From assembly GCA_009823395.1 (NCBI GenBank), contig CM020515.1, positions 8,292,489 to 8,356,488 of the forward strand: a DNA stretch of 64,000 nucleotides, given 5' to 3'. Below the pieces are notes generated by a model. It made no database searches and was not told the origin of the DNA. It was given only the letters and a program-made list of their open reading frames with translations. The stretch is from Thamnaconus septentrionalis (Eukaryota; Chordata; Actinopteri; Tetraodontiformes; Monacanthidae). Below, piece by piece: positions 23,604 through 50,249 of this stretch. A program made the translations under genes and the position numbers. Within the stretch, counting starts at the first letter, position 1; each line of letters opens with the position of its first letter.

Positions 23604-26318
23604 TGTGTATTTAAGAGAGAAAGCAATTACTGCTGCTCATGTACCCACAGCTTAATGGAATAACTTGACAAATCAATGCAGATTACGGCTGCAAATCCAT
23701 GTGATATGAATCCCTGAATTCAATTTGAGGTATGCAGCCGCATAATTGTTTTTTCCCCTCCACTCATCAGCGCTAACCACGCCTCTCACCCAGATGATAA
23801 AATAACTTTAGGCCGTGTTGTAATGAGCAAGGAGAAACAGAATTAGCTTTTATAAGTGCAGAGTTTGAACATCATGAATTCATTCTTTACAACCACACAA
23901 AAGCTGACATAGGACAGGTTTTTTCGTCACAAATTAAAACTATGCATCCTAAGATAAACACCAATAAAGATGTGCTTAAAATCATGTTTACTTATTAACT
24001 ATTAGTACGGATAGATCTGGTACTTAATAAGCAGTTCTTCATAAATAAAACTGATGAGGCGATGGCGACAGTTTGCCTCCTAAACTTTTGGTCATGATTA
24101 GCTTCAAATCATGACATTCATTTTCTGAAATGATTGGTGACCTCTGTGGCAAAGTATGACACTTTTATTTGCGTTGGATGTGTCTTTACATAATCTAATC
24201 AGGGTTTTAACATATTGTCTCCCTGTTTCCAAAACAAGGTTGATTTAATGTCATTCTAAAAGGGTAAGGGCTAGAATAAAAGCTTGTGTAAGATACACTG
24301 CGTCTTTTATGACACAGCATACTGAGGACTGGTCCACACAGATGTATGACGTGATGGTTCAGCCGAGGGCCGAGCCGCCGATGTTACCTCAGCTGTGGCA
24401 ACGTGCCGAGCGTTTTATCAGGTGTTTCCCCATTTGAGTGGAACAATCTTTGTCCGCACGACTGGACACGGGGGCGACTTTTTCACACCGAGACACTCTT
24501 TACGACGCCATCCATGACTATCTCGTTCAAACACACATTTTATGGACGCCACCCGTTCCTCCTGGGGCCGCCGCCGCTGATTTATGTTTCCATAAAGCAA
24601 CGCAGGATATAATGGGTTTATGGAACCGCCCGCTTTCGGACAGACAGGCAAGAGACCCGCAGGTGACACTGACAGGGATGGTGATATGTAGGGCGAGGCC
24701 AGATGCTAAATCACATTTTACTGTTGTTCACCGTTTTAAAGCCCGGCGAGTACAAATGGCTCAAGATTTGTGTTGGTTTTGAGAGGATTTTCACGGACAG
24801 CCGTCCAGGCTGCTCATTGTGTGTTTTGTGGCGTTGTTACTGTGTTCCGAGTTGTCAGGGTTTATTTTTGAAAGTTTGATCTGCCTTATGTTGTTGTGAA
24901 AGCAACAAGTTTTGTCTCCCTGATGATTTACATGTTGATATTTTTGAATGTTTACCTTGTTCAGCCCCATGAAGATTTAGCGGGATTCCGAAGAAACGCA
25001 ACCTTTCACACGCTGGAATTATTTTTTTAAAAAGGATACAAAACTTTTAGTCGCGGTGGAATAATACATTTTAGTATTTAGTATTTCATCTGCTGATCAT
25101 TTCTGAGTTGAGCTGGACAAAAACATCGCAACAGTGTACCTACAACAAGATCAAGAATGACCCACGACTTGTACGTGCCATCCAAAAACTCCAATGACCC
25201 AGATATAACAGTCCTGGTGGCTTAAAATACACCTCGTCCTCTTTGTGCTCGCTGCTCTTTACTGGCCGGATATTAGAGATTAGACCTGCGGCCAAATTGA
25301 GTTTGGACGGAGACACAGCTCAGCCACTCCCCTGCCTGGCCGCTTCTTTTCTTCTCCCTGGCCACCGCGTGTAGTGTTCCTGTCCAACTCCTTGTTAAAG
25401 CAAATGGCTAACCGGCCAGTCGCGTGGCAGCGACTCGATGGATTCAGGCACATGCTCGAGAGGGACCCGCTGAAGTTCAAACCAAGCATTCGCAATGGGG
25501 GATTGAGGGGCAAAAAAAGCGGCTGAGTGTGGCATGGCTGTTGGTGGCAGACGGGCTGGTCTGCGTGTTGAAGAAACTGCGGACCCACCCCACCCCGAGA
25601 CCATCTCCACAGTGAACGGTCTGAAGAGAGAAACGTGTCCAGCGACGGACGACACCGAGTGCCACTTTTGTCGGCTAATAACCCAGAAAAACTGGAGCTA
25701 CAATTCACATGGGCCCATCAAAATAGGTCAACGTAAGACTGGAACATACGGCCTGATCTGATGAGGCCTGATTTGCGCAGCAACATTAGAGTCAGACGTT
25801 GGCTCCCAGTGCCTGTCCAGGGTGACCTTCCCCTTGGATGACCACAGAGAGCCAAGTCTCCCAGTGGAGCATCTTTTTCTGATGAATCTGCATCAGCAGC
25901 ATGGTGACATCATGCAAAAGTGGACCAGAATCTCTGGAATGTCTTCAGCGCCTCGTTGGAGGTGCAATGGGGTCCAACCTGGCGCCCCGGTGGTCTGCTC
26001 GACCTAATGAAGTGTTCCGCGAGTGTGTGTTTCTGCCCGGTTGCACTTCCCTCCCCTCCTTGTGTTCATTTTCCGTCTGACCAAACAAGCCGACTTTCCT
26101 CATCCATCAAACTGTCCCACGTTACCTCAAAGATCCCGCTCTTACTCCCCGTTAGCCCCCTCCAGCTTCCCACGTGACGCAATGAGCTTTTTGCTCCCGT
26201 CTCGTGGAAATTGGTTCCTCAGGGGGAATTGTACTGTAGGTGTGGATCTTTCAGAACATTTTTCGAAAAAATGAATTGATGCACTTGTGATAGTTACGAT
26301 CCTGTCAACATCAACACC
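22620..26318. other. Gene-free intergenic stretch between dhrs7b and arhgdig
   Basis: I see no conserved protein-coding exon on either strand. The stretch holds a TG microsatellite at about 23567-23597. Moderately complex AT-rich sequence at 23390-23790 and a GC-richer island at 24340-24680 could hide regulatory elements. Alignment to other fish would be needed to tell. Confidence 0.5.
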
Positions 26319-26665
26319 TGAGGCGCAGTGGTTAGCGTTGCCACCTCAAAGCAAGAAAGTTGTGGGTTCGATTCCCGGGACCTTCCTGTAGAGAGTTTGC
26401 ATGTTCTCCCCACGTCTCCATGGGTTCTGGGTTCTCCAGCTTCCTCCAACAGCCCAAAAACAGGAAACTGAAAATTGTCCGTAAGTGTGTGTGTGAGTTC
26501 AAATGGTTGTCTGTCTTTCTATTTGGCCCTGCGATGACCTGGCGACTTGTCCAGGGTGTCTCCCTGCCTTTGCCCTATGACAGCTGGGAGAGGCCCAGCA
26601 GACCCCTGTGAACCTGAGCTCAGGAAGCAAGGAAGCAGCGGGTAAGAAAATGGATGGATGGATGT
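26319..26665 (+). mobile_element. tRNA-derived SINE-like element, copy 1
   Basis: The head contains GTGGTTAGCG and a B-box-like GGTTCGATTCC at about 26365-26376, as in tRNA-derived SINEs. The body contains GTTTGCATGTTCTCCCC and GACAGCTGGGAGAGGC. The tail ends in AAAATGGATGGATGGATG. This layout is very common in teleost genomes. A second copy lies at 33504-33797. Confidence 0.8.
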
Positions 26666-27066
26666 ACATAAATGTCACCCTTCCATTCATGACTTTACTT
26701 ATTCTGGATTTATTTTTGTCCTAAAAAAAAAAAAAAAAAAAAAATCTTTGAAAAGTCTTTTTTGTCTATTGTTTTTTGGGAATTTGTTTTGAGGCTAATC
26801 CCGAACCGGAGTTGAGCTTGCTGTGTGTGCGTGCACGCTTGGTCAATAAAGCCGATTCTGATTCTCACAGCTTGACATGACAGGGCAGCATAACAACGTC
26901 TGGATGAACAAAGACGCCCCCCTCTCCCCCCACTCTCTCTCTCTCTGTGGAACAGGGCTTGCGTGTGATGGTCAAGTGTCCTCTTTTGCAAACATCTCAC
27001 ACTTTTGCTCCGGAGGAGAGCAGGGCTGGACGAGGGAGACCGAAGTGATGACAGGAGGGGGAGGAA

Positions 27067-27069
<3 letters not shown>

Positions 27070-27104
<35 letters not shown>

Positions 27105-27120
27105 ATTATTATTATTTTTT
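27070..27120. repeat. (AT)n followed by (ATT)n microsatellite
   Basis: About 15 AT units pass directly into ATT units and a T run. Confidence 0.85.
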
Positions 27121-27617
27121 TTTTTGACTGAAGCACACTGCTGACAGGGTGTGGTCACTGATGGAGACGGAGGGCGACGGGGAGGAGGAGGAGTGGGAGG
27201 GAGGGAGATGGCGTGACATGGCCAGGAACACTGGGCGTCGGGGGCGGAGGACAAAGCCGGTGGAATCTGAGGAAGTGATGAAAAATGAAAGGTGTGTGTG
27301 TGTGTAAAAGCACGAAAGAGTTGAGGGAGGGAGGAGGGTGGGTGGGTGGGTATGGAGAGGGAGGAGGGAGGAGGGAGAGAGAGGGGGTAAGGATGAGCTC
27401 ATTGCAGTCTCTGGGCTGATGACACGAGGTGGTGGTGGGAGGAGGGGGAGGGGTGGAGGGAGGTTCGTCTGCGAATCGATAGTCAGTGTCTGAGAACCAG
27501 GCGTGCACGCACAGACGCGCACACACGCATACACACACACGCGCGCTGCTGCAGCCCGGGCTGCCGCCGTTAGCTCCCGGCGAACCTCCCTGCTGCATGC
27601 AAATCTAAATAAATTCA

Positions 27618-27742
27618 TTAATTAAATGAAATTAATTCATAAATAAATGAGCAAAATTCAAAGTACGAGGCGCCCAAACGGCTCCGCAGCCTCCCTTCGC
27701 GTCTCCTCCTCCTCCTCCTGTCTCCGTCCGTCTGCTGCCTGC

Positions 27743-27782
<40 letters not shown>

Positions 27783-27831
27783 CCTCGCGCTCGCCCACAT
27801 CCCCATCACATCCACACCCAAGGATACCCCC
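27618..27831. repeat. Copy B of the ~210-bp duplication, 5' flank of arhgdig
   Basis: This is the counterpart of 16868-17083 in the same orientation. It lies 430-640 bp upstream of the arhgdig start codon, within or next to its probable promoter or 5' UTR. The CT tract is a purer (CT)n run here. The sequence after copy B is CT-rich and continues to the arhgdig ATG, whereas copy A continues into unrelated AT-rich DNA. Confidence 0.9.
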
Positions 27832-28260
27832 CTCCTCCTCCACCCCTCCCTCCCTCCCCTCCGTCCTCCCTCTCTCACGCCGCCAGACCCTTTTCTTCCA
27901 GCGAACCCTCCCGACTTGCGTTCCTCCGTCCTCCTCCCGCGTCTCCTTCTTCTCAGGAGAAAGATGCCCGTCTGACCCCCTCCGCCCCTGCTGCTCCCTC
28001 CCCCGTCACCACCACCACCAACAACAACAACTCTTTTTTTTTTTTCCTTTTCCTTTTTCTCTCCCACCGCTACTCCCCCCCCCCTCTCCTCCTCCGCTGG
28101 ATGCTGCCCTTGCCGGTGCTGTCCCCCTGACTCTGCCACTTCGCTGCTACCTGTGGAGGTTCGCCGGCTCTCCGCTGCTGCTGCCGCCGCCGCCGCCGCC
28201 GCTGCTTCTCCTCCTGCCCGCCCGCCGCCGCACAGGGCGCTGCCACCCGAGGGAGGCGCC
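27832..28260 (+). promoter_or_regulatory. arhgdig 5' UTR/promoter-proximal CT-rich region
   Basis: This is a strongly pyrimidine-rich plus strand ending in GGGAGGCGCCATG, a good Kozak context for the ATG at 28261. A GCC/GCT repeat at about 28175-28205 precedes the start. The long open frames here are low-complexity and are not regarded as genes. The transcription start is not mapped. Confidence 0.4.
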
Positions 28261-44385
<16,125 letters not shown>

Positions 44386-44475
44386 TAGGAACGGCAGGGT
44401 GAGGACGGTGACGCTGCTTTTCTTTGTGTTGCCTACATTTAGTTGGTGAAACTACTTCACTCTTTTGTCCTAATT

Positions 44476-44857
44476 AGGGATGCAAATTATCGATTAATTC
44501 ATTAATTGTTAGTTGATTGATCTTTTCGATTGATTAACGATTAATTGATACGTGGCGATTTTTCCTGAGAACTTAAATTGAACCTTAAATGATATTGAGG
44601 GTGACCCATTTTTACATTTGAGAACAGTAAAAACACCATAAACATTTATCCTCAGACTTTAAGCTGACTTCTAATAGGTCACATTTCAATTTTTTTTTTT
44701 TTAAAGTTGTTTTAAAGTTGCTTATTCTAGGTATACAGGTGTATGCCACGCAATGTACCAAAAAAAGTGTAAAAAAAATGTCAATTAATTCCGACTAATT
44801 AAATTTAATTGATTCAATTCTTAATCGACAGTTAATCGATTAATTGTTAACATCCCT
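44476..44857. mobile_element. hAT-like non-autonomous element with AGGGATG ends, copy 1
   Basis: Begins AGGGATGCAAATTATCGATT and ends GTTAACATCCCT. The interior is rich in ATTAATCGATTAA. An inverted relative is at 63010-63489. Confidence 0.6.
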
Positions 44858-45928
44858 CGTCTTTATCATCGCCCTCTCTATACCTCCTGTGATGCAGGTC
44901 TCTCAGCCCATTGACAGGAACCTGTGGAGAAGAGAAAACACGCCTCCTCTCAAGCCTTCCGCGTCTGCAGTTACAGGTTTACGCAACGTTCAGATTCTTC
45001 AACTATCCATCCATCCATTCATTCAGGGTCAGGGTCTCCTCGACGAGTCTCCTTTTTGGGGTATTTCGCTTTCGCTTTATTTGGTCCTGGCTAGTACCTC
45101 TCCGTCTTTTCATGTAGCCACGCCTTCATAAAGCAGCCGGTGGGCGTGCAAACAGATTAAAAGAGGGTCCTTTCGATGCTGTATTTAGGAGTTTCCATTT
45201 CGTTAGTTTTTGCAAAAAAAGTGGAATATGCTGCTACAGGGAGGATTGAGGTGATTGGGGGTCAACATGAGGTGATCTGGACGGCAGAGTTTTACCATTT
45301 TAACGTCACTGGGGCTCAAAAGTGACACCCGTCACTGTCTGAAAGGTTCCGTTACACCTTTTTGCGTTTCCATCAACTGGGAAATCATCGCGTGCACAAC
45401 AAACGTCCACTCAGGAGACCGAGACATCGATACTGTGTCGGGCGACGGCGATGCTGAAACTCTGCGATCCCAACATCTACGCCCTCTTTAACGCGCCGTC
45501 CTTCCATCCAGCTCGCAAGGGGTAACTCTCCAGCTTTTGCTGCCTGCCTATCGTCCGCTAACTCGCGAGAAGACGTTGCATCAAGGGCATTATGGGAGCG
45601 GTAGTTCCAGCGGTTTAAAAGAAAAAAAGAAATTGAGTCAGGCAATGAAAAACAAGCAGGTGAGAGTCCCTCGGTGGTCTCGTTGTGTCTCTTATTCAAC
45701 GTGAGGAAAATTAAAAGGCCTTGTCTGTCTTTTGTTTTCTCATTTCGCCGAGTCAGCTCATGATTTTTTTTTTTTACTGTGTGTCACAGGCTTGTTTTTT
45801 TTTTTCTAAAACTTGGCAGCAATCATCTTAGTTCGTTCTCTGTTCTCTGTGTTTTTTACTCTCCCTTTTAACTGCGGCGAGTGCTTTCGAAAACAATTTG
45901 CTTGCGAGTACTTTCTGTCAAATCTTAG

Positions 45929-45980
45929 CAGAAAAGAGAAGAAAAGAAAAGAAAAGAAAAGAAAAGAAAAGAAAAGAAAA
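45929..45980. repeat. (AAAAG)n microsatellite
   Basis: About ten AAAAG units. Confidence 0.9.
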
Positions 45981-47670
45981 ACCTCTTTGAAGCTCCACGG
46001 CTACTGAGTACTTTGATAAATTTAAAAAAAAAAAAAAAGTACCCTGCGTCCGTCATCCCAGTCTTGTTTTTTCTGACCCGCTACAATCTCGCGTCTATTC
46101 AGACCTAAAACATAAGCATCTCCCTTCTCAAAGTCTTTGTGGGGCTTTTTTCCAAGAGCAGACCGATGAAAGACTGTCAGTGAACTGTGCATATTGTAGA
46201 AAGAGATGCATGTCTGTCCATTAGGATTTGATACAGTTTGATACTAAACTAAAAAAAAAAAGTACACTACCTGTTTCTAAACCTCTATGGCATACCAAGG
46301 GCCGCATACGCTCATTAAAAAAAAAAAAATACCAGGCTGTTCTAAATGTTAGTGAAACATTTTGCAGAGGTAGTTGAAAGGTGGAGTGTAGTCTAAAGAA
46401 TATGAATTAATTATCTGCAAAAAATACAAAACAAAAAAAACTGAAATATTATTGTGTTAAGTCTTTGGATATGATATTGTCATTGTTGCTGAAAATACTG
46501 ATCCTTGAAATACAATTTGAAAATGTCGTGATCTCAGACTAATGTATAAATGTTGGCTTGTTGGGTGTTGCATGGTTTAGCAGGATTCTTTCTTCCTCTC
46601 TCTCTCTCTCTTTTTTTTTTTTAAACGACTTCATTGTAAAATCTAACGTGATTGGTGGTTGGTTGGTTGGTTGCCATTTACTGCCGACGCAGTATTTGCA
46701 GGGATCCTTTTTTTAGGCACAGCTTTGCCAGAAACATTTGTCTGTGTCTGATGATGCCCCCAGCCTGTGACGACGGAGCGCTGCATTCTCCAGTATAGGT
46801 GTCAACAGTGAACTGTATCTTTTAATAAAGGCAAGTCAAACAACCAGCAGGACGACTCTTATTTCCTATCTGTTTACCATTGGCTGCCGCGTGATAAAAT
46901 TCATAACACTCGGCCAGTTTGTGACAACACTTGTTCATATTCCTTAGCAAATACAAAGCATCGTGTTTACAGGAAGTAAAATCTCAGCATTTTAGTTTCT
47001 ATCAGAGGCCTAAATAGGTTCCTACCTGGAGATCTAGAAGCTTTTTATTTCATAGTTGACTTCATATCACTTCACTAATGACTAATATGGTTAAAAATGT
47101 GTCACAAATGTTTCAGCTGAAAACCTCTGTCAATGTTTCCCTCGTTCATTTTCTCATTTGTGGTGGTTTTTTTTTGTTGCTTTTGTCCCTGCTCAAGGAT
47201 CAGTGGATCCAATTCAGCTGAGCATGAAAAAAAAAAAAATCAAGGAGAGATTCAGCACTGTACTGTTTGAAAAGGTACGATTGAAACCACGATGAACCTC
47301 GGTTCACTCTTTTGTCCTCCACTGAGAACTCTTTTCATTAGAAGGAAGAAAGAAGCAACAAAAAGACACATTGTCAAAAGCAGCAGAACTGCTTTCTTTT
47401 ATGCAGACCAAGGATTTAGAAACGGCCACCTTTGTCATCTCAACATTAAATCATGTTTTTTTTTCCTTGTACTTTATCCACAAGTAAAATATGTTGTCTG
47501 TTTCCATGAGGTGCATCAAAATCCACAGATCCAGAGCGTTTGTTGGAGTCTAGTCATTTCTTTTTCAATTTATTTCTCAACATGAATCGTAGCATAAAAC
47601 AAGAAGGATTTTTTTCATTATTTTTACATCAATTATTTACATTATTTCCTTTTATTTGTTGACTTCAAGC

Positions 47671-47985
47671 CAGGCATGGGCAAACTACGGCCTGGGGGCC
47701 ATATGCGGCCCGTTACCTTTTTTAATCCGGCCTGCCAAACTGGAAGAAATTATATTAATAGTAAGTAAAAATGATAAAATATCTGTATTTTATCCATTTT
47801 TACAGTGTTTTAGGAGTCATTACAATACAAAGCTAAACACCATGGGGCTGCAAAGACATGTTTTGTTCATTTTCAATTGACATTAAAAAGATTTTCTACA
47901 TATCCCATGATATATGTTTTCTCCTATGACGTGGGTCACCAAAACCCATCGTGGCCCCAACAGTCAAAAAGTTTACCCACCCCTG
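47671..47985. mobile_element. Complete hAT-type non-autonomous element
   Basis: The ends read CAGGCATGGGCAAACT and AGTTTACCCACCCCTG, an imperfect terminal inverted repeat. The flanks CTTCAAGC and ATTTAAGC look like a diverged 8-bp target-site duplication, as hAT elements make. The interior has CTACGGCCTGGGGGCCATAT and no transposase. A remnant lies in dhrs7b (19990-20274). Confidence 0.8.
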
Positions 47986-48180
47986 ATTTAAGCTCACAAA
48001 AAAAATACGAGAATGGGAAATGAGGAAAGTCAACAACATGTTTGTAACAAAATTCATTACCATAAATCATTCAGTCTCTTAATCATTCATCTTCATGTCT
48101 TCAGATAAATTATTACACAGAGGCGAGGTCATCCTCTCGCACGTCTCTTTCTGTCCGCCTGTCCTTGTTCTTCATCCGTC

Positions 48181-48363
48181 CTACTCCTCGTCGGTGGACC
48201 ACTCGCCCAGGCCGGATGTGACCTCCGCCGCCGTGGTGTTGTTACTGCCGAGCGCCTGCTCCAGCAGGGCTCGCTGGGCTGCTGCCGGCACGTACAGGAA
48301 GGCGTAGAGCAGCGCCAGCAGCAGCAGAGCCAGTAACAAAGGGATGCCCCAGTCCGATGTCAT
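48181..48363 (-). CDS. Putative single-pass membrane micropeptide, 60 aa, unknown identity
   Basis: The minus-strand ORF starts at the ATG ending at 48363: MTSDWGIP, a hydrophobic segment LLLALLLLALLYAFLYV (about residues 9-25), then AAAQRALLEQAL, an N-glycosylation-type NNTT and an acidic end GLGEWSTDEE. A good acceptor, TCCTTTCTGCAG, precedes GCTCGCTGTG at about 48385, so the 60-aa start in a 3' exon is preferred over the longer 78-aa reading, which would cross that acceptor. The layout (short N-terminus, one helix, acidic tail) fits small integral membrane or SERCA-regulator-like peptides, but I recognise no family. A TATA-like minus-strand ATTATATAAA at 49091-49100 could be its promoter. 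No donor for an upstream exon was confidently found. It may still be a chance ORF. Confidence 0.45.
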   Translation of the reverse strand: MTSDWGIPLLLALLLLALLYAFLYVPAAAQRALLEQALGSNNTTAAEVTSGLGEWSTDEE

Positions 48364-49090
48364 GATAGGCTCTTCACAGCGAGCCTGCAGAAAGGACTTT
48401 GGCATGATGGGGGCCAAAGGACTCGGTTACGTTTGTCCCCTAAATGGCAGAGAAACACATCAGATGTGTCGCCACATTGGTAAAAAAAAAAAATCTGGAA
48501 GAGAGAGAGTTTAAGTTTTGGGGCAAAAATTCCTGCAACTTGATTCAGTCTTTAAAAAAACATCCAAATGCTAAAAAAAAACAAAACTGGAAGAATAATA
48601 TCCGAGACAGGGAAAGCAATCTTGACCCACTTGGAGTCGGTTAATTCCACAGACAGACATGGACGTCCAGGTGCGTTGCAAAGAAAACCATCAAATTTTC
48701 TTGTAATCAAAAAAGTGGTTGGGATTCAGTCATGAAGCAGTTTAAGTAAAGAAGAAGAAGAAAAGTATAATTACTTTGGAATGAGGGAATTTGAGAAGAT
48801 CCTTGTTATCAAAAGAGATCTGGGTTGTTGTCTGTCTCCTCTCAGTTCATCCACTCTGTTATCTGACTGGAGCGTTTGTGCAACATCTCCCCTCCAGTGA
48901 GTGTGGGCATGACTGTATTCACAGGTGAACATGCCAATTTGCCTCCCAGTTCTCGCTACTCAGAAATATTATGTAACAACAGTGAAATCCAACAAGAAAC
49001 AAGAAACATTTGAATCGGTCTCGACACCAGCGCACCCGCGCACCGCGCGCACCAACACAAACATCAACCCGATTGGGTCATGAGGTGGAG

Positions 49091-49100
49091 TTTATATAAT
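49091..49100 (-). promoter_or_regulatory. TATA-like box, minus strand
   Basis: Minus reads ATTATATAAACTCC. It is about 700 bp upstream of the micropeptide ORF and points toward it. It is weak on its own. Confidence 0.25.
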
Positions 49101-49563
49101 CTTCCCTGATCTCCTTTGCTGAAAACACATCATACCTGCTGGTGTTCAGGGATTATCAGGTGAGAAACTGACCTTCATTGAAACAGGGTGTCTCTGCACA
49201 ATGTGTTTCATATTGTTTGTTATGAAAGTTTTCATTTCATGGTATGTGGAGAAAATATTTGTATTTCAGGTTTGATTATTTACCAAATGTATAGTTCATT
49301 TATATTTGAGTTTGTACAATAAAGAAGTTTTAATTGTATCCAACACATGTACAGTCAGTCCTGGACCGTTGCAAGGAGGGATGTTAAATATTACTAAACT
49401 AATAAAGGATGATCAAATGACTAAAAAACAATTAATCGGGGGACATGGTACTTGATTAAAACAACAACAACGACAACAACAATACAGTTTTATCTCGCCT
49501 TGCAACCACACCTAGCCAATACATTGTGGCGTATCTCTTTAAGGGGCCGAGCCCTGTTTTAAA

Positions 49564-49670
49564 CCACGTGACATCAACACAGGAAGTATCCCCTACCAAT
49601 CAACAGTGTGCTGATGGCTGAAATATGCTGTTCAAGATTGGTTTCTTCTCTTAAACACTGCGTATTCCTG
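49564..49670 (+). promoter_or_regulatory. rpusd1 promoter and non-coding first exon
   Basis: An E-box CCACGTGAC at 49564-49572, AGGAAGT (ETS) at 49581-49587 and CCAAT near 49596 cluster together. A donor TATTCCTG|GTACGT at 49670/49671 can splice to the acceptor TTGTCTTATCAG before 50217, which precedes the ATG at 50250. Confidence 0.5.
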
Positions 49671-50249
49671 GTACGTCTCTAACATTTAACGATCCTCTTC
49701 ACGACAATTTGTGTTCATAAGTCTTATTGAATTATCGAATCACTAAAAGTGGCATCAATTTAGCAACATGCTAGTCAATGCTAAGGTTCGTTGCAGCTTC
49801 ACGAAATCAAATATGCAAAAAAAAAAAAGAGTTAAAGAAGATGCAGTGAGATAATCTGAAAGAAAGAAGCATATGAAATTTTAAAGAATCGGCAGGATTT
49901 GCATTTTCTGCATGTGATATTACACGCTATTACAATTTCACCTGAAAGTTAACATGAATAGTATGATCACAGGCAAAATCAGAAGGCTTTTAATGCAAAA
50001 ATTGCTGTCCTTCTAACATAAAATGAAAATATTATGAAAATATAAGATGCAAAGTCAGTCAATAAAATACATGCAAAATAATTGGATTGCGCAGCTAATT
50101 GCTCAGTTTAACAGGAAGTTGGTAGTAGTGTTTTTTTTTTTTTCTGTAGCAATAATAGTAGCAGCTTGCTTGTTTGAGTCTTAATACAAATACAAACAAG
50201 TGTGTTGTCTTATCAGGCGTATATGTGTTGGTGAACAACGGCGTACACG

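Larger units (their letters stand above)
44386..46850 (+). other. arhgdig 3' UTR and polyadenylation signal
   Basis: After the TAA at 44383-44385 no further coding block is seen. AATAAA at 46824-46829 in a TTTTAATAAAGG context is the best end signal and gives a long UTR. The region includes a transposon-like insert (44476-44857), an AAAAG microsatellite and a ZNF143-like motif at about 45580-45603 on minus. Whether the UTR runs the full length is inferred. Confidence 0.5.

Noticed and set aside
48181..48417. 78-residue version of the micropeptide
   Set aside because: Its first 18 residues cross a strong splice acceptor; the 60-residue start is preferred.
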